Assembly: GCF_008727865.1 (NCBI RefSeq)
Contig: NZ_VTWU01000008.1
Coordinates: forward strand, 89,418-153,417
DNA from: Hymenobacter busanensis
GTDB lineage: Bacteria > Bacteroidota > Bacteroidia > Cytophagales > Hymenobacteraceae
Length of the DNA: 64,000 bases
Direction of reading: 5' to 3'
Part shown: positions 16,857 to 25,514 of the stretch, piece by piece
Layout: each line of letters begins with the position of its first letter
Position numbering within the stretch: position 1 is the stretch's first letter
The notes under the pieces: generated by a model
Seen by the model: only the letters and a program-made list of their open reading frames with translations
Told to the model about the DNA's origin: nothing
The model's database searches: none
Made by a program: the position numbers and the translations under genes

Positions 16857-18716
16857 GTGAGAAACCGCTTAACCTTTCAGCCGCGCTACTTTTTGTACTG
16901 GCTGCTGCTGTTTGCCCTGGCTCGGGCTGCTTTTCTGATTTACCACCACGCGCACACGGCGGCCCTGAGCAGTGGTGAGATAGTACGCTCTTTTCTATAC
17001 GGCGTGCGTCTCGATGGCTCGGCTGTAGCCTACATCAGCTTTATTCCATTTGGTCTGTTGTTGGTGGGCAGCTTGTGGCCGCGTCTGCCGGTTGGCCGGC
17101 TCATTGGGGGCTACACCGCCGTGACAGGCATAGTGGTGGGGCTACTCACGAGTGCCGACCTTGAACTCTACCGCGCCTGGGGCTTCCGCCTCGATGCCAC
17201 TCCCCTGCAATACCTCGACTCGCCGGGTGAAATGGCGGCCTCGGCCGGCAGCGCGCCGCTGGCGTTCCTGGTTGCGGTATTTGCGGGCCTGATGCTGCTG
17301 GGCTGGTGGCTCTACCGCCGTCTGCTCACACCGCTGCCGCCCTTGCCGCCTGCTTTTCCACGGCCGCAAGCCGCTCTGGCGAGCCTTCTTTACGCCGGCT
17401 TGCTGGTCGTCCCGTTGCGCGGGGGTGTGCAGCAGATTCCCGTCAACCAGAGCGACGTGTACTTTTCGGCCGCGCACCCGTTTGCCAACCACGCGGCCAT
17501 CAACGTGCCGTGGAACGTGGCTCAGTCGCTGCAGTTGCGCGAGATGCGCCGCAACCCCTACCAATACATGGCCGACAGTGCGGCGCGGCGCGAGGTAGCG
17601 GCCTTATATAAGGAGTCGCCCTCCGCCGATTCGGTGCAGCTACTGACCACCCCGCGCCCCAACGTGCTGTTCATTATTCTGGAAAGCTTCACGGCGAAGC
17701 TGGTGGGGCACCTCGGCGGAGAGCGGGGCGTTACGCCAACGCTTGACAGCCTGGCCCGCACCGGCATTTCGTTTCGGAACTTCTACGCCAGCGGCGACCG
17801 GAGCCAGAAGGGCCTCGTGTCGTTGCTCAGCGCCTACCCCAACCAGCCAACGACCAGCATCATTAAGTTTCCGCGGAAAACCGAGCAGCTGCCGAGCCTG
17901 GCCCGCACGCTGGGCCACGCGGGCTACCACACGTCGTTTTACTACGGGGGCGAGTTGGCTTTTGCCAACATGAAATCCTACCTGCTCAGCAGCGGCTACG
18001 AGCACCTGACCGAGCGGCAGGATTTTGCCCAGCGCGACCAGAACTCGAAGTGGGGCGCCCACGACCACGTGCTGTTTCAGCGGATGCTGCGGGAGTTGGG
18101 CAAGCAGCCGACGCCGTTTTTCACCACGGCCTTCACGCTCAGCAGCCACGAGCCCTTTGACGTGCCGGGGCAGAAGCAATTTCGCAATCAGGACGAAGAA
18201 GCTTTTTTCCGCCATTCCGTCGCGTATACCGACCACGCGCTGGGGCAGTTTCTCCAGGCCGCCCGCCGCGAAGCGTGGTGGCCCAATACTTTGGTGGTGC
18301 TGGTAGCCGACCACGGGCACCAACTTCCGGGGTGGATGCCCGTGTACGACCCGCGCAAGTTCCGCATTCCGCTGCTGCTCGCGGGCGGTGCCCTCAAGCC
18401 GGAGGCAGCGGGTCGTTCGGTAGCCACGTTTGGCAGCCAAACCGATGTGGCAGCCACCCTGTTGGCCCAACTGCGGCTACCCTCCAGTGTCTATTCGTGG
18501 AGCCGTAACCTGCTGAGCCCGGCGCCGGCTGCCGCGCCGGGCGGCTTTGCCTTCTTTTGCTTCACCGACGGCTACGGTATGATGACTCCCCAAGGCCCGA
18601 CCGTTATGGACAACGTGAGCCGCGCGCCCCTTACCCCCGCCCCCCTTATTCCCCGGCAAGTTCGCCAAGGACAGGCCTATCAGCAGTTGTCGTTTGCCGA
18701 TTTTCTTGAGAAGTGA
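16857..18716 (+). CDS. LTA synthase/sulfatase-fold membrane phosphotransferase
   Basis: A 619-residue inner-membrane enzyme with about five N-terminal TM helices (residues 1-185) and a C-terminal alkaline-phosphatase/sulfatase domain facing the periplasm (from PRPNVLFIILESF, ~270). Metal-site words are NVLFIILESF and VADHGHQLPG. The segment that carries the nucleophile Thr in LtaS-type proteins reads GDRSQKGL, so Ser316 appears to stand in for Thr. In Gram-negative relatives such enzymes transfer phosphoglycerol or phosphoethanolamine to glycans or lipids; the donor here is unknown. It starts divergently from glnN. GTG chosen as start because upstream TTG overlaps the promoter. Confidence 0.85.
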   Translation: MRNRLTFQPRYFLYWLLLFALARAAFLIYHHAHTAALSSGEIVRSFLYGVRLDGSAVAYISFIPFGLLLVGSLWPRLPVGRLIGGYTAVTGIVVGLLTSADLELYRAWGFRLDATPLQYLDSPGEMAASAGSAPLAFLVAVFAGLMLLGWWLYRRLLTPLPPLPPAFPRPQAALASLLYAGLLVVPLRGGVQQIPVNQSDVYFSAAHPFANHAAINVPWNVAQSLQLREMRRNPYQYMADSAARREVAALYKESPSADSVQLLTTPRPNVLFIILESFTAKLVGHLGGERGVTPTLDSLARTGISFRNFYASGDRSQKGLVSLLSAYPNQPTTSIIKFPRKTEQLPSLARTLGHAGYHTSFYYGGELAFANMKSYLLSSGYEHLTERQDFAQRDQNSKWGAHDHVLFQRMLRELGKQPTPFFTTAFTLSSHEPFDVPGQKQFRNQDEEAFFRHSVAYTDHALGQFLQAARREAWWPNTLVVLVADHGHQLPGWMPVYDPRKFRIPLLLAGGALKPEAAGRSVATFGSQTDVAATLLAQLRLPSSVYSWSRNLLSPAPAAAPGGFAFFCFTDGYGMMTPQGPTVMDNVSRAPLTPAPLIPRQVRQGQAYQQLSFADFLEK

Positions 18717-18744
18717 GGCCGCAACGACTGTACTTCCAGACATA

Positions 18745-19122
18745 ATGCAGCTACTGTTCGTTTACAACGCCAATTCGGGTGCAGGCCATGCACTACTGGA
18801 TGCCCTCCACAAGCTGCTCTCGCCCGCTACTTACTCCTGCACGCTGTGCAGCCTCACGTACGGCGCTACGCGCATGCGGCCCGAATGGAAGGCGTTTTTG
18901 CAAACGCTGCCCCTACCGGTTGTTTTTCTCTACCGCGACCAGCTAGTGGACCTTTATCCGCACCTCGCTGCCTTGCCGTTGCCAGCCGTGTTTACCGATG
19001 ACACGACGGGCACCGTGGCACCTTTGGTTACGGCGGCAGAATTCCGTCACCTCGATTTATCGGGCTTAATGGCCTTGGTTCAAGCACGGGTTGCAGGTGC
19101 AAGGCCCCCAGCTACCCCGTAG
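18745..19122 (+). CDS. Hypothetical protein, 125 residues
   Basis: A small protein starting MQLLFVYNANSGAGHALLDA. The N-terminal strand followed by a Gly-rich turn and helix gives a nucleotide-binding look, but no Walker motif is present. Other words are LPVVFLYRDQLVDLYP and LPAVFTDDTTG. No signal peptide or TM segment. It follows the LtaS-like gene by 28 bases, so co-transcription is likely. I do not recognise a characterised family. Confidence 0.65.
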   Translation: MQLLFVYNANSGAGHALLDALHKLLSPATYSCTLCSLTYGATRMRPEWKAFLQTLPLPVVFLYRDQLVDLYPHLAALPLPAVFTDDTTGTVAPLVTAAEFRHLDLSGLMALVQARVAGARPPATP

Positions 19123-19186
19123 CTCTGAATTGCCCCACCACAGGTTCGTTATGTTTCCGGGGGAACTGCCAGCCCACCGACCGTTG

Positions 19187-19194
19187 TATCTTTG
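19187..19194 (+). promoter_or_regulatory. TATCTTTG promoter -7 box for mtaB
   Basis: Exact TAnnTTTG match ending 8 bases before the mtaB ATG, implying a leaderless or nearly leaderless mRNA. Confidence 0.55.
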
Positions 19195-19202
19195 CCGAAC
19201 TT

Positions 19203-20552
19203 ATGGAAACGCGCACCGTTGCCTTTTACACGCTGGGCTGCAAGCTCAACTTCTCCGAAACGTCGGCTCTGGGCCGGCAATTCGAGGAGCGGGGTTTCGC
19301 GAAAGTTGCCTTCGAGCGTGGGGCCGATATTTACGTCATCAACACCTGCTCCGTAACCGACCACGCCGACCGCAAATGCCGGAAAGTGGTGCAGCAGGCC
19401 CTCAAGCATAACCCCGAGGCGTACGTCACCATTGTGGGCTGCTACGCCCAGCTTAAGCCCCAGGAAATTGCCGAAATTCCTGGGGTGCACGCCGTATTGG
19501 GCGCGGCCGAGAAATTTCGACTGGCTGAAATCCTCGACGAAACGGCATTCCGCAAACCAGCAGCCGGGCAGCCGGGTCAGGTATTTGCCTCACCTATTTC
19601 GGAAGCCACTGAGTTTCACGCCGCCCATTCGTTTGGTGACCGAACGCGCACCTTTCTCAAGGTGCAGGACGGCTGCGACTATTCCTGCTCGTTTTGCACC
19701 ATTCCCTTGGCGCGTGGCCACAGCCGTTCCGGCTCGGTGCAGAGCGTAGTGGAGCGGGTGCAGGCCTTAGCCGCTACCGGCGTGAAGGAAATCGTGCTGA
19801 CCGGCGTAAACCTCGGCGACTTTGGCCTCCAAGGCCCCGAACGCCAGCGCCGCGAGTCGTTTACCGATTTGGTACAGGCCCTGGATACGGTGGAAGGCAT
19901 TCAACGCTTCCGCATCAGCAGTTGCGAGCCGAACCTGCTGACCGACGATATCATCCGCACGGTGGCGCAGTCGAGGCGCTTTATGCCGCATTTTCACATT
20001 CCATTGCAGTCGGGCTCCAATAAAATCTTGGGCCTCATGCGCCGCCGCTACCGCCGCGAGCTGTACCAGGAGCGCGTGGCCCTCATCAAGCAGGTGATGC
20101 CCCACGCCTGCATCGGCGTCGATGTTATTGTGGGTTTCCCCGGCGAAACCGAAGCGGATTTCCTCGACACGTACCAGTTCCTGAACGAGCTGCCAGTGTC
20201 GTACCTGCACGTGTTTCCTTATTCAGAGCGGGAAAACACGCTGGCTCCCACGCTACCGGGCCGGGTTCAGGACCGCATTCGGCACGAGCGCACCACGCAG
20301 TTGCGCGGACTCTCGGAAAAGAAGAAGCGCTTTTTCTACGAACAGCACGTGGGCCTGGAAACCGAAGTATTGTTTGAAGACGACCTCGGCCCCGACGGGC
20401 GCATGGAGGGCTTCACACCCAACTACATTCGCGTAGCGGCGCAGTACGACCCGCTGCTGGTTGGGGAGTTGAAGCGGCTACGGTTGGTTCAGGTAAACTC
20501 TGGTGGCCTAATGGAAGCAGAAGAGCTCGGCATAGAGACATTCGCTCATTAA
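19203..20552 (+). CDS. mtaB: tRNA t6A37 methylthiotransferase
   Basis: MtaB (449 residues) converts t6A to ms2t6A at position 37 of tRNAs reading ANN codons. It is a radical-SAM methylthiotransferase with two [4Fe-4S] clusters: N-terminal UPF0004 domain cysteines in LGCKLNFSE, NTCSVTDHAD and GCYAQ, and radical-SAM cysteines Cys158, Cys162 and Cys165 in CDYSCSFC. A C-terminal TRAM-like region follows. The CKLNFSE and NTCSVT words place it with MtaB rather than MiaB, which is a separate gene at 37 kb. It is monocistronic, with its own promoter and a very strong terminator. Confidence 0.95.
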   Translation: METRTVAFYTLGCKLNFSETSALGRQFEERGFAKVAFERGADIYVINTCSVTDHADRKCRKVVQQALKHNPEAYVTIVGCYAQLKPQEIAEIPGVHAVLGAAEKFRLAEILDETAFRKPAAGQPGQVFASPISEATEFHAAHSFGDRTRTFLKVQDGCDYSCSFCTIPLARGHSRSGSVQSVVERVQALAATGVKEIVLTGVNLGDFGLQGPERQRRESFTDLVQALDTVEGIQRFRISSCEPNLLTDDIIRTVAQSRRFMPHFHIPLQSGSNKILGLMRRRYRRELYQERVALIKQVMPHACIGVDVIVGFPGETEADFLDTYQFLNELPVSYLHVFPYSERENTLAPTLPGRVQDRIRHERTTQLRGLSEKKKRFFYEQHVGLETEVLFEDDLGPDGRMEGFTPNYIRVAAQYDPLLVGELKRLRLVQVNSGGLMEAEELGIETFAH

Positions 20553-20570
20553 ATCCCAAGCGCGTTGTCC

Positions 20571-20628
20571 ACCGAAACCACAAGCGGCACCTCAAGTTGA
20601 GGTGCCGCTTGTGGTTTCGGTGGTTTTT
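20571..20628 (+). terminator. mtaB terminator with a 26-bp perfect stem
   Basis: Two 26-base arms (20571-20596 and 20598-20623) are perfectly complementary and separated by a single base; five T residues follow on the plus strand. It sits between the convergent mtaB and XRE genes. Confidence 0.9.
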
Positions 20629-20638
20629 CGTCGCAGTG

Positions 20639-21256
20639 TTACCGTTGCTTTTGAAGTAGCTCCAACATTTGTTGCATCAGCTTTTGCTGCTCCTGCAAGT
20701 GTTGGTTGCGCAATTCAGCCATTGCCAATTGGTGGCTTAGTTGCTGGGAATACAAAGCTGCTTCCCAAGATACCGCAGCAACCGGCGGAACAGCAGAAAC
20801 TGTGGGTTGCGCACTGTGCACTGGGGCAGATTCAAATGCCGCAACTGGCTCGTTAGCCTTCGAAGCGGCAGGGACACCTACAGCCGTGGGAGCGGAAGCG
20901 GCCACCGCAGCAGGATCAGGCACATCCTTGTTAACCACTGAGTCCAACTTATGCTCCGTTTGCACATTTGGTTGCAGTACAGCTTCTTCATTGCCCATTT
21001 CTTTCAGTGAGTGTTCTGCCGCTGAGGTTGAAACGAGCATTGGTCCATTCCCTTGCATCAACCAATCTTTTGATACATTTGGGTATACTTCAAATATTTT
21101 ACATAGCAGGTCGAACCCGGGTTTATTCCGCTCTTCAACAATGTGTTGTATCACTGTTGCCGTTTTATCGAGAGATAGAGCAAAGGCGTTTTTCGACAGC
21201 CCCAAAGACTGGATTAACCTGCTCACTCGCTGCCCTACTGTTTCTTGCTTTTCCAT
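20639..21256 (-). CDS. XRE-family helix-turn-helix regulator with C-terminal coiled coil
   Basis: A 205-residue protein. Residues ~5-70 form a cro/CI-type HTH: VGQRVSRLIQSLGLSKNAFA, then a turn and VIQHIVEERNKPGFDLLCKI, ending in DWLMQGNGPM, a word typical of Cytophagales XRE proteins. A Ser/Ala/Pro/Val-rich linker (~80-155) leads to a Gln/Leu heptad-rich coiled coil (about 170-205) likely to oligomerise. Codon use is less GC-rich than the neighbours. Two identical 12-bp repeats flank the TATATTTG promoter box just upstream, suggesting autoregulation. No peptidase domain is present, so it is not a LexA-like repressor. Confidence 0.85.
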   Translation of the reverse strand: MEKQETVGQRVSRLIQSLGLSKNAFALSLDKTATVIQHIVEERNKPGFDLLCKIFEVYPNVSKDWLMQGNGPMLVSTSAAEHSLKEMGNEEAVLQPNVQTEHKLDSVVNKDVPDPAAVAASAPTAVGVPAASKANEPVAAFESAPVHSAQPTVSAVPPVAAVSWEAALYSQQLSHQLAMAELRNQHLQEQQKLMQQMLELLQKQR

Positions 21257-21260
21257 ATAT

Positions 21261-21309
21261 CCAAATGAGTAACAGACTCATGTGTGGCAAATATACACCA
21301 AATGAGTAA
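21261..21309 (-). promoter_or_regulatory. Promoter with two direct operator-like repeats upstream of the XRE gene
   Basis: The 12-mer CCAAATGAGTAA occurs at 21261-21272 and 21298-21309. Between the copies, on the minus strand, is TATATTTG (21288-21295), an exact -7 box. A 5-bp inverted repeat TGAGT/ACTCA (21266-21280) overlaps the first copy. The arrangement fits operators that block the promoter and the transcription start of the XRE gene. Confidence 0.6.
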
Positions 21310-21811
21310 TAATCTTCTTACCTCCATTGAGTCCAATAAACCGGCTTCTTTACAGAGCCTATCAGATTCAATTATTACCGGCACGTGTACCCGGCATTTC
21401 AAATCAATTTCCACAGCTTAATGAAAAACCCGCATCGTGACCTGACCTTGAGTTATCGTTTTCTACTTCCGGCGCAGGAACGTTGACAGGCTTAGTTTCA
21501 TACTCCGACAGATTATATAGCGTGCCAACCAGCCAAGGCCACATTGCGAGTTGCTTGGCGCTCGGCTTTGTCTTGACTAGGAATAATCTTTCTCCAATTC
21601 TTTAGTCACTAAAAATCATGGCCAGTAAGTACACATTTCCGACTACGAGCGCGACGCAACATAGCATCATATGATGCCGAGCTAGGCTCAAGCACCTACA
21701 CCTGTCTTATCCTCCGTGTGCCCCTATCCTATTGCTCTTGGCGGGTAATGCACGTGCTACAAACGGGCACGTTCATGTCTATTTCTAGAGCAATAGCCCA
21801 ATTCAGCTACA
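21310..21811. other. 502-base lower-GC gap without an intact gene
   Basis: This stretch is visibly more AT-rich than its neighbours. Apart from the interrupted minus-strand ORF at 21404-21670, no intact reading frame, tRNA or clear terminator is seen. Confidence 0.6.
21404..21670 (-). pseudogene. Interrupted small membrane-protein ORF
   Basis: An ATG-ATG start (21670) opens 22 codons with a hydrophobic, signal/TM-like sequence (MMLCCVALVVGNVYLLA), then a TAA (21602-21604). The same frame continues for 65 protein-like codons (RIGERLFLVKTKPSAK, then the hydrophobic LAMWPWLVGTLYNL, then a polar acidic tail) to a TGA. No start codon lies just after the TAA. It could be a decayed gene or, less likely, two chance frames. 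No family recognised. Confidence 0.35.
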
Positions 21812-23053
21812 CTATTCGTAGCGCAACGACTCGATAGGGTCCAGAGCGGCAGCTTTGCTAGCGGGGTAATAGCCCGATGCGGTGCCCACCGCGACGCAAA
21901 TTGCCAAGCCCAACGAGACCCACAGCCACGGCACAAAAAAGCCGCCGCCGCCCATAACCAGCGGCAGCAGATTGCCGCCGAGCACGCCCAGAATGATGCC
22001 GAACGTGCCACCGATGATGCAGATGACCACGGCTTCGACCAAAAACTGCTGCCGGATTTGCCGCGACGTAGCGCCCAACGCTTTGCGAATTCCAATTTCG
22101 CGCGTACGCTCCGTCACCGATACGAGCATGATATTGAGCAGGGCAATGCTAGCTCCCAGCAGTGCCAGAGCGGCCACAATGCCACCCACCCAGCGCACTT
22201 GCCCCGACAGCGAATCGAGCTTGCCGGCCAGCGAGTCGCTGCTTTCTACCTCGAAGCTGTCTTCCTGCCCCAGCGCATCCTGGCGGACGGCGCGCATTAT
22301 GCCGCGGGCCTGGTCGAGCACAAAGGGCAGGTTGTCGGCCGTGGCTACGGCCGTCTTGATGTCGTAGGTTAGGGCTTGCTGGCGCGGCATCTGGTTGCCC
22401 GCCACCAATGGAATAAGCGCTAAACGGTCGGCACCGCCACCGCCACCAGCCCCGCTGCCGCTGTGCTCCAGCACGCCCACAATCAGAAACCGGCGCCCCA
22501 GGAAGTATACGTATTTGCCCTCGGCGGGTACGCTACCAAACAGCTTGCTCTTGATTTCGCTCCCCACAATGGCCACGCTGGCGCCGCTTTCCAGCTCGGT
22601 AGGCGTAAAGCTGCGCCCGGCACTCAGCTTGTAGCTTTGGTTGCGCAGGTAATTTTCGTCGCCGGCCATTACCTGGGTGTTGGGGTTGGTTTCCTTGCTG
22701 CCGGCCTTCACTTTCACGGCCCCGGCAATGTAGGCCGAGACGCCCACTTGCCCGTCGCTGCCCAGCCGTGCTTTGTACTGGGTGGCCTGTAAATACGTAA
22801 TGGGCGGGTACTGCTTTCCCCGCAATCCGCCGCGGCGGATTTTATTGGTGTAGCCTTTGGCTCTGATATCAAAGGAGTTGGCGCCGAGGCTGCTGAAGGT
22901 TTCGTTCAGCGAGTACTTCAGCGCATCAATAGCCGTAAGGATACCGACCAGCGCGAAGATGCCGATGCTCACGATGAGGGCCGTGAGAATGGTGCGCAGC
23001 AGGTTGCTGTTGATGGAACGGAACGCTTCGCGAATGTTTTCTAACCAATGCAT
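21812..23053 (-). CDS. MacB/FtsX-type ABC transporter permease
   Basis: A 413-residue permease with the MacB topology: TM1 at ~22-42 after the short cytosolic [21 protein letters not shown], a periplasmic MacB_PCD domain (~43-285), and three C-terminal TM helices ([32 protein letters not shown]...). The GIRKALGA coupling helix contacts the ATPase. No cognate ATPase or adaptor gene is adjacent, so partners must be elsewhere. MacB-like systems use mechanotransmission to export peptides or lipoproteins. An open frame extends 32 codons upstream; Met at 23053 gives the family N-terminus. Confidence 0.92.
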   Translation of the reverse strand: MHWLENIREAFRSINSNLLRTILTALIVSIGIFALVGILTAIDALKYSLNETFSSLGANSFDIRAKGYTNKIRRGGLRGKQYPPITYLQATQYKARLGSDGQVGVSAYIAGAVKVKAGSKETNPNTQVMAGDENYLRNQSYKLSAGRSFTPTELESGASVAIVGSEIKSKLFGSVPAEGKYVYFLGRRFLIVGVLEHSGSGAGGGGGADRLALIPLVAGNQMPRQQALTYDIKTAVATADNLPFVLDQARGIMRAVRQDALGQEDSFEVESSDSLAGKLDSLSGQVRWVGGIVAALALLGASIALLNIMLVSVTERTREIGIRKALGATSRQIRQQFLVEAVVICIIGGTFGIILGVLGGNLLPLVMGGGGFFVPWLWVSLGLAICVAVGTASGYYPASKAAALDPIESLRYE

Positions 23054-23167
23054 ACCCACCAAGCCAAAAGACGTCTGTAGTCTTACCGTGGCGCTGCGGG
23101 CGGCAACTTGCCACACGCGGCCCGGCCGAAAGGTACTGGCTTTCGGCAAAACTCCTGCTGGTTTCGC

Positions 23168-23175
23168 TACATTTG
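23168..23175 (+). promoter_or_regulatory. TACATTTG promoter -7 box
   Basis: Exact TAnnTTTG match 27 bases upstream of the ATG at 23203. It includes the TTG that could be mistaken for the start codon. Confidence 0.5.
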
Positions 23176-23202
23176 TTTAGGCTGCTTTTTCCGCTTCGTC
23201 GC

Positions 23203-24483
23203 ATGCTTTTGCTCCGTACTGTTTTCTCTTTTCTGCTGCTGGGCGTGGCGCTGCTGGGTCGCCCGTTGGCGGCTCGCGCCAGCGAGGTGCTCATTCCCAT
23301 GGACGAGGCGCAGAAGGAACACCTCAAGGCCTACGGCATGGCTTATTGGCTGCTGGGCAAGCAGGTAGAAGTTGATTGGCTGCTGAATTACCGCGGCGGC
23401 TCCTTTGCCTGCCCCAACATGCCGGGCGTGGAGCAGGAGCTGGCCGTGCGGGGTGTTACTTACCAGGTAATCAGCGACGCGCAGTACAACGGCGTGCTGG
23501 CCCAGATAGCCGAGCCCAACGCCAATATGGACGTGATGAAACTGGAGAAGGCGCCGAAAATTGCGGTGTACACGCCCAAAGGCAAGCAGCCCTGGGACGA
23601 CGCCGTGACGCTGGTGCTGACCTACGCCGAAATTCCCTACGAGGAAATTTACGACGACGAAGTGCTCGACGGCAAGCTGCCCAAATACGACTGGCTGCAC
23701 CTGCACCACGAAGACTTCACCGGCCAGTACGGCAAGTTCTACGCCTCCTACCGCAACCGTCCGTGGTACCAGCAGCAGCAGCGCGATGCCGAGGCCGCGG
23801 CCAAGCGCCACGGCTTCGGAAAAGTAGCTCAGATGAAAGCCTCGGTGGTAACCAAGATGCAGGAATTTGTAGCTGGCGGTGGCTTCTTGTTCGCCATGTG
23901 CTCGGCCACCGACACCTACGACATTGCCCTGGCCGGCCTGGGCCTCGACATGGTGGAAAGCATGTACGACGGCGACCCGGCCGACCCCACGGCCCAATCG
24001 AAGCTTAATTTCAACCGCACGCTGGCTTTCAAGGACTTCACGCTGGTGCGCGACCCGTACCAGTACGAGTATTCCAACATTGACATGCAACCCTACGAGC
24101 GAGGCGTGGGCGAAGACAACGACTACTTTTCGCTCTTCACTTTCTCGGCCAAGTACGACCCGGTGCCCACCATGCTCACCCAGAACCACACCAAAACCGT
24201 GAAGGGTTTCATGGGCCAGACCACCGCGTTCCGCAAGAGCCTGGTTAAATCGGATGTGCTGGTGATGGGCGAAAACAAGGCCTCGGGCGAGGTGCGCTAT
24301 ATGCACGGCGAGTTGGGCAAAGGCACCTGGACGTTCTACGGCGGCCACGACCCTGAAGACTACCAGCACTTGGTGGAAGAAGAACCCACCGACCTGAGCC
24401 TGCACCCCAACTCCCCCGGTTACCGCTTGATTCTGAACAATATTTTGTTTCCGGCGGCCAAAAAGAAAAAGCAGAAAACCTGA
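23203..24483 (+). CDS. Secreted protein of a Bacteroidota family often labelled 'asparagine synthetase B'
   Basis: A 426-residue exported protein: the signal peptide MLLLRTVFSFLLLGVALLGR leads to a cleavage near ARA-SEV. The mature part has EVLIPMDEAQKEHLKAYGMAYW, PNMPGVEQELAVRGV, and a GATase1-like look (KIAVYTPKGKQPWDDAVTLVL; GGGFLFAMCSATDTYDIALAG with a Cys in a nucleophile-elbow-like position). None of the N-terminal Cys or ATP-pyrophosphatase features of AsnB are present, so that database label is misleading. Function unknown; it ends in a Lys-rich tail. It is divergent from the ABC permease and has its own promoter and terminator. Confidence 0.75.
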   Translation: MLLLRTVFSFLLLGVALLGRPLAARASEVLIPMDEAQKEHLKAYGMAYWLLGKQVEVDWLLNYRGGSFACPNMPGVEQELAVRGVTYQVISDAQYNGVLAQIAEPNANMDVMKLEKAPKIAVYTPKGKQPWDDAVTLVLTYAEIPYEEIYDDEVLDGKLPKYDWLHLHHEDFTGQYGKFYASYRNRPWYQQQQRDAEAAAKRHGFGKVAQMKASVVTKMQEFVAGGGFLFAMCSATDTYDIALAGLGLDMVESMYDGDPADPTAQSKLNFNRTLAFKDFTLVRDPYQYEYSNIDMQPYERGVGEDNDYFSLFTFSAKYDPVPTMLTQNHTKTVKGFMGQTTAFRKSLVKSDVLVMGENKASGEVRYMHGELGKGTWTFYGGHDPEDYQHLVEEEPTDLSLHPNSPGYRLILNNILFPAAKKKKQKT

Positions 24484-24499
24484 TCTATTCGCTTTTAAG

Positions 24500-24523
24500 A
24501 ACGGCCCGACGTGGCCGTTTTTT
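24500..24523 (+). terminator. Intrinsic terminator
   Basis: A 7-bp stem AACGGCC/GGCCGTT with a 6-base loop, followed by four more T residues, 16 bases after the stop codon. Confidence 0.7.
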
Positions 24524-24576
24524 GTGGCCGACTATCGGTTGCTGATTATTGCGCCTGTATTCCCATTTTGCTCCCA

Positions 24577-25338
24577 ATGCCTCGCTTTACCTCACCGCTT
24601 TACCGCCTAGCTTGGCTAAGCCTGCTCCTGCTCACGTTCGGGTTTGCCGGCTGCACCAACACCGAAAAAGAACAGGACCCTGCTCCCACCACCGGTGCCG
24701 TAACGGGCGTCATTAGCCCGGTTGGGGCTATCAGCGCCGTTACGGCCACCAATGCGGGCGGGCTCACGTTTCTAGCTACTCCCAATGCCTCGACTGGTGC
24801 TTTCTCGCTACCCAAGCTCGATGCCGGCAGCTACACGCTCTCGTTTACGCCGGCCAACGGCTACAAGCAGCCTGCTCCGCGTAGCGTAACGGTCACCGCC
24901 GGCAACACCACCGACGCCGGGACTATTGTGGCCGTGTCCGATGGCACCATCAAAGGGGGCACGGTCGGTTGGTCGATTGGCGGGGTAACGTACACGGGAG
25001 TTCCTCCAACGGGCAGCGTAGATGTTGCCAACGGCATCTTCTTCCTTTCGGCCATCGGCGGACTCACCGACCAGCTGCAGCTGAGCATGGGCATGTCTTT
25101 TTACGGGGTCGGCAACTACCCTCTCGGCACGTCGCCTTATGTATCAGCCCTGTACATACGCAACACTGGCCCCTCTACCCTTACTTACGGCACGACCAGC
25201 AACTCGGGCAGCGGCAGCATCAACGTTACGGCGTTCGATGCCACTGCCGGTACCGCAGCCGGCACGTTCAGCTTTACCGCGGTGGGCACAGCCGGGAATG
25301 TGAGCGTAACCAACGGTACTTTTTCGCTGCGGTTCTGA
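24577..25338 (+). CDS. Lipoprotein with carboxypeptidase-regulatory-like and DUF6252-like regions
   Basis: A 253-residue predicted lipoprotein: MPRFTSPLYRLAWLSLLLLT then FAGC (lipid Cys ~26). Residues ~40-110 resemble a CarboxypepD_reg/Ig-like beta domain (GAVTGVISPVGAIS... LPKLDAGSYTLSFTPANGY). The C-terminal half (GTIKGGTVGWSI... SINVTAFDATAGTAAGTFSFTAVG... VTNGTFSLRF) looks like the DUF6252 family of Bacteroidota surface or periplasmic proteins. Function unknown. It sits alone between two terminator-like signals. Confidence 0.75.
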   Translation: MPRFTSPLYRLAWLSLLLLTFGFAGCTNTEKEQDPAPTTGAVTGVISPVGAISAVTATNAGGLTFLATPNASTGAFSLPKLDAGSYTLSFTPANGYKQPAPRSVTVTAGNTTDAGTIVAVSDGTIKGGTVGWSIGGVTYTGVPPTGSVDVANGIFFLSAIGGLTDQLQLSMGMSFYGVGNYPLGTSPYVSALYIRNTGPSTLTYGTTSNSGSGSINVTAFDATAGTAAGTFSFTAVGTAGNVSVTNGTFSLRF

Positions 25339-25514
25339 TCCGGATCGCTACCGTCGGGTAGTAACCCGGCTCGGTTTTCATCGGTGGGCGAGAACCAGTT
25401 CCTAAACGGCTCCTGCTGCCTGTCGCCGGCCCTGTCAATCGGTATTGTTCGGCTTCTGATCCATCCTTCAGCGTCCGAATTGCGTTTGTAGAAGCTCACC
25501 TATGCCTGGGTTGC

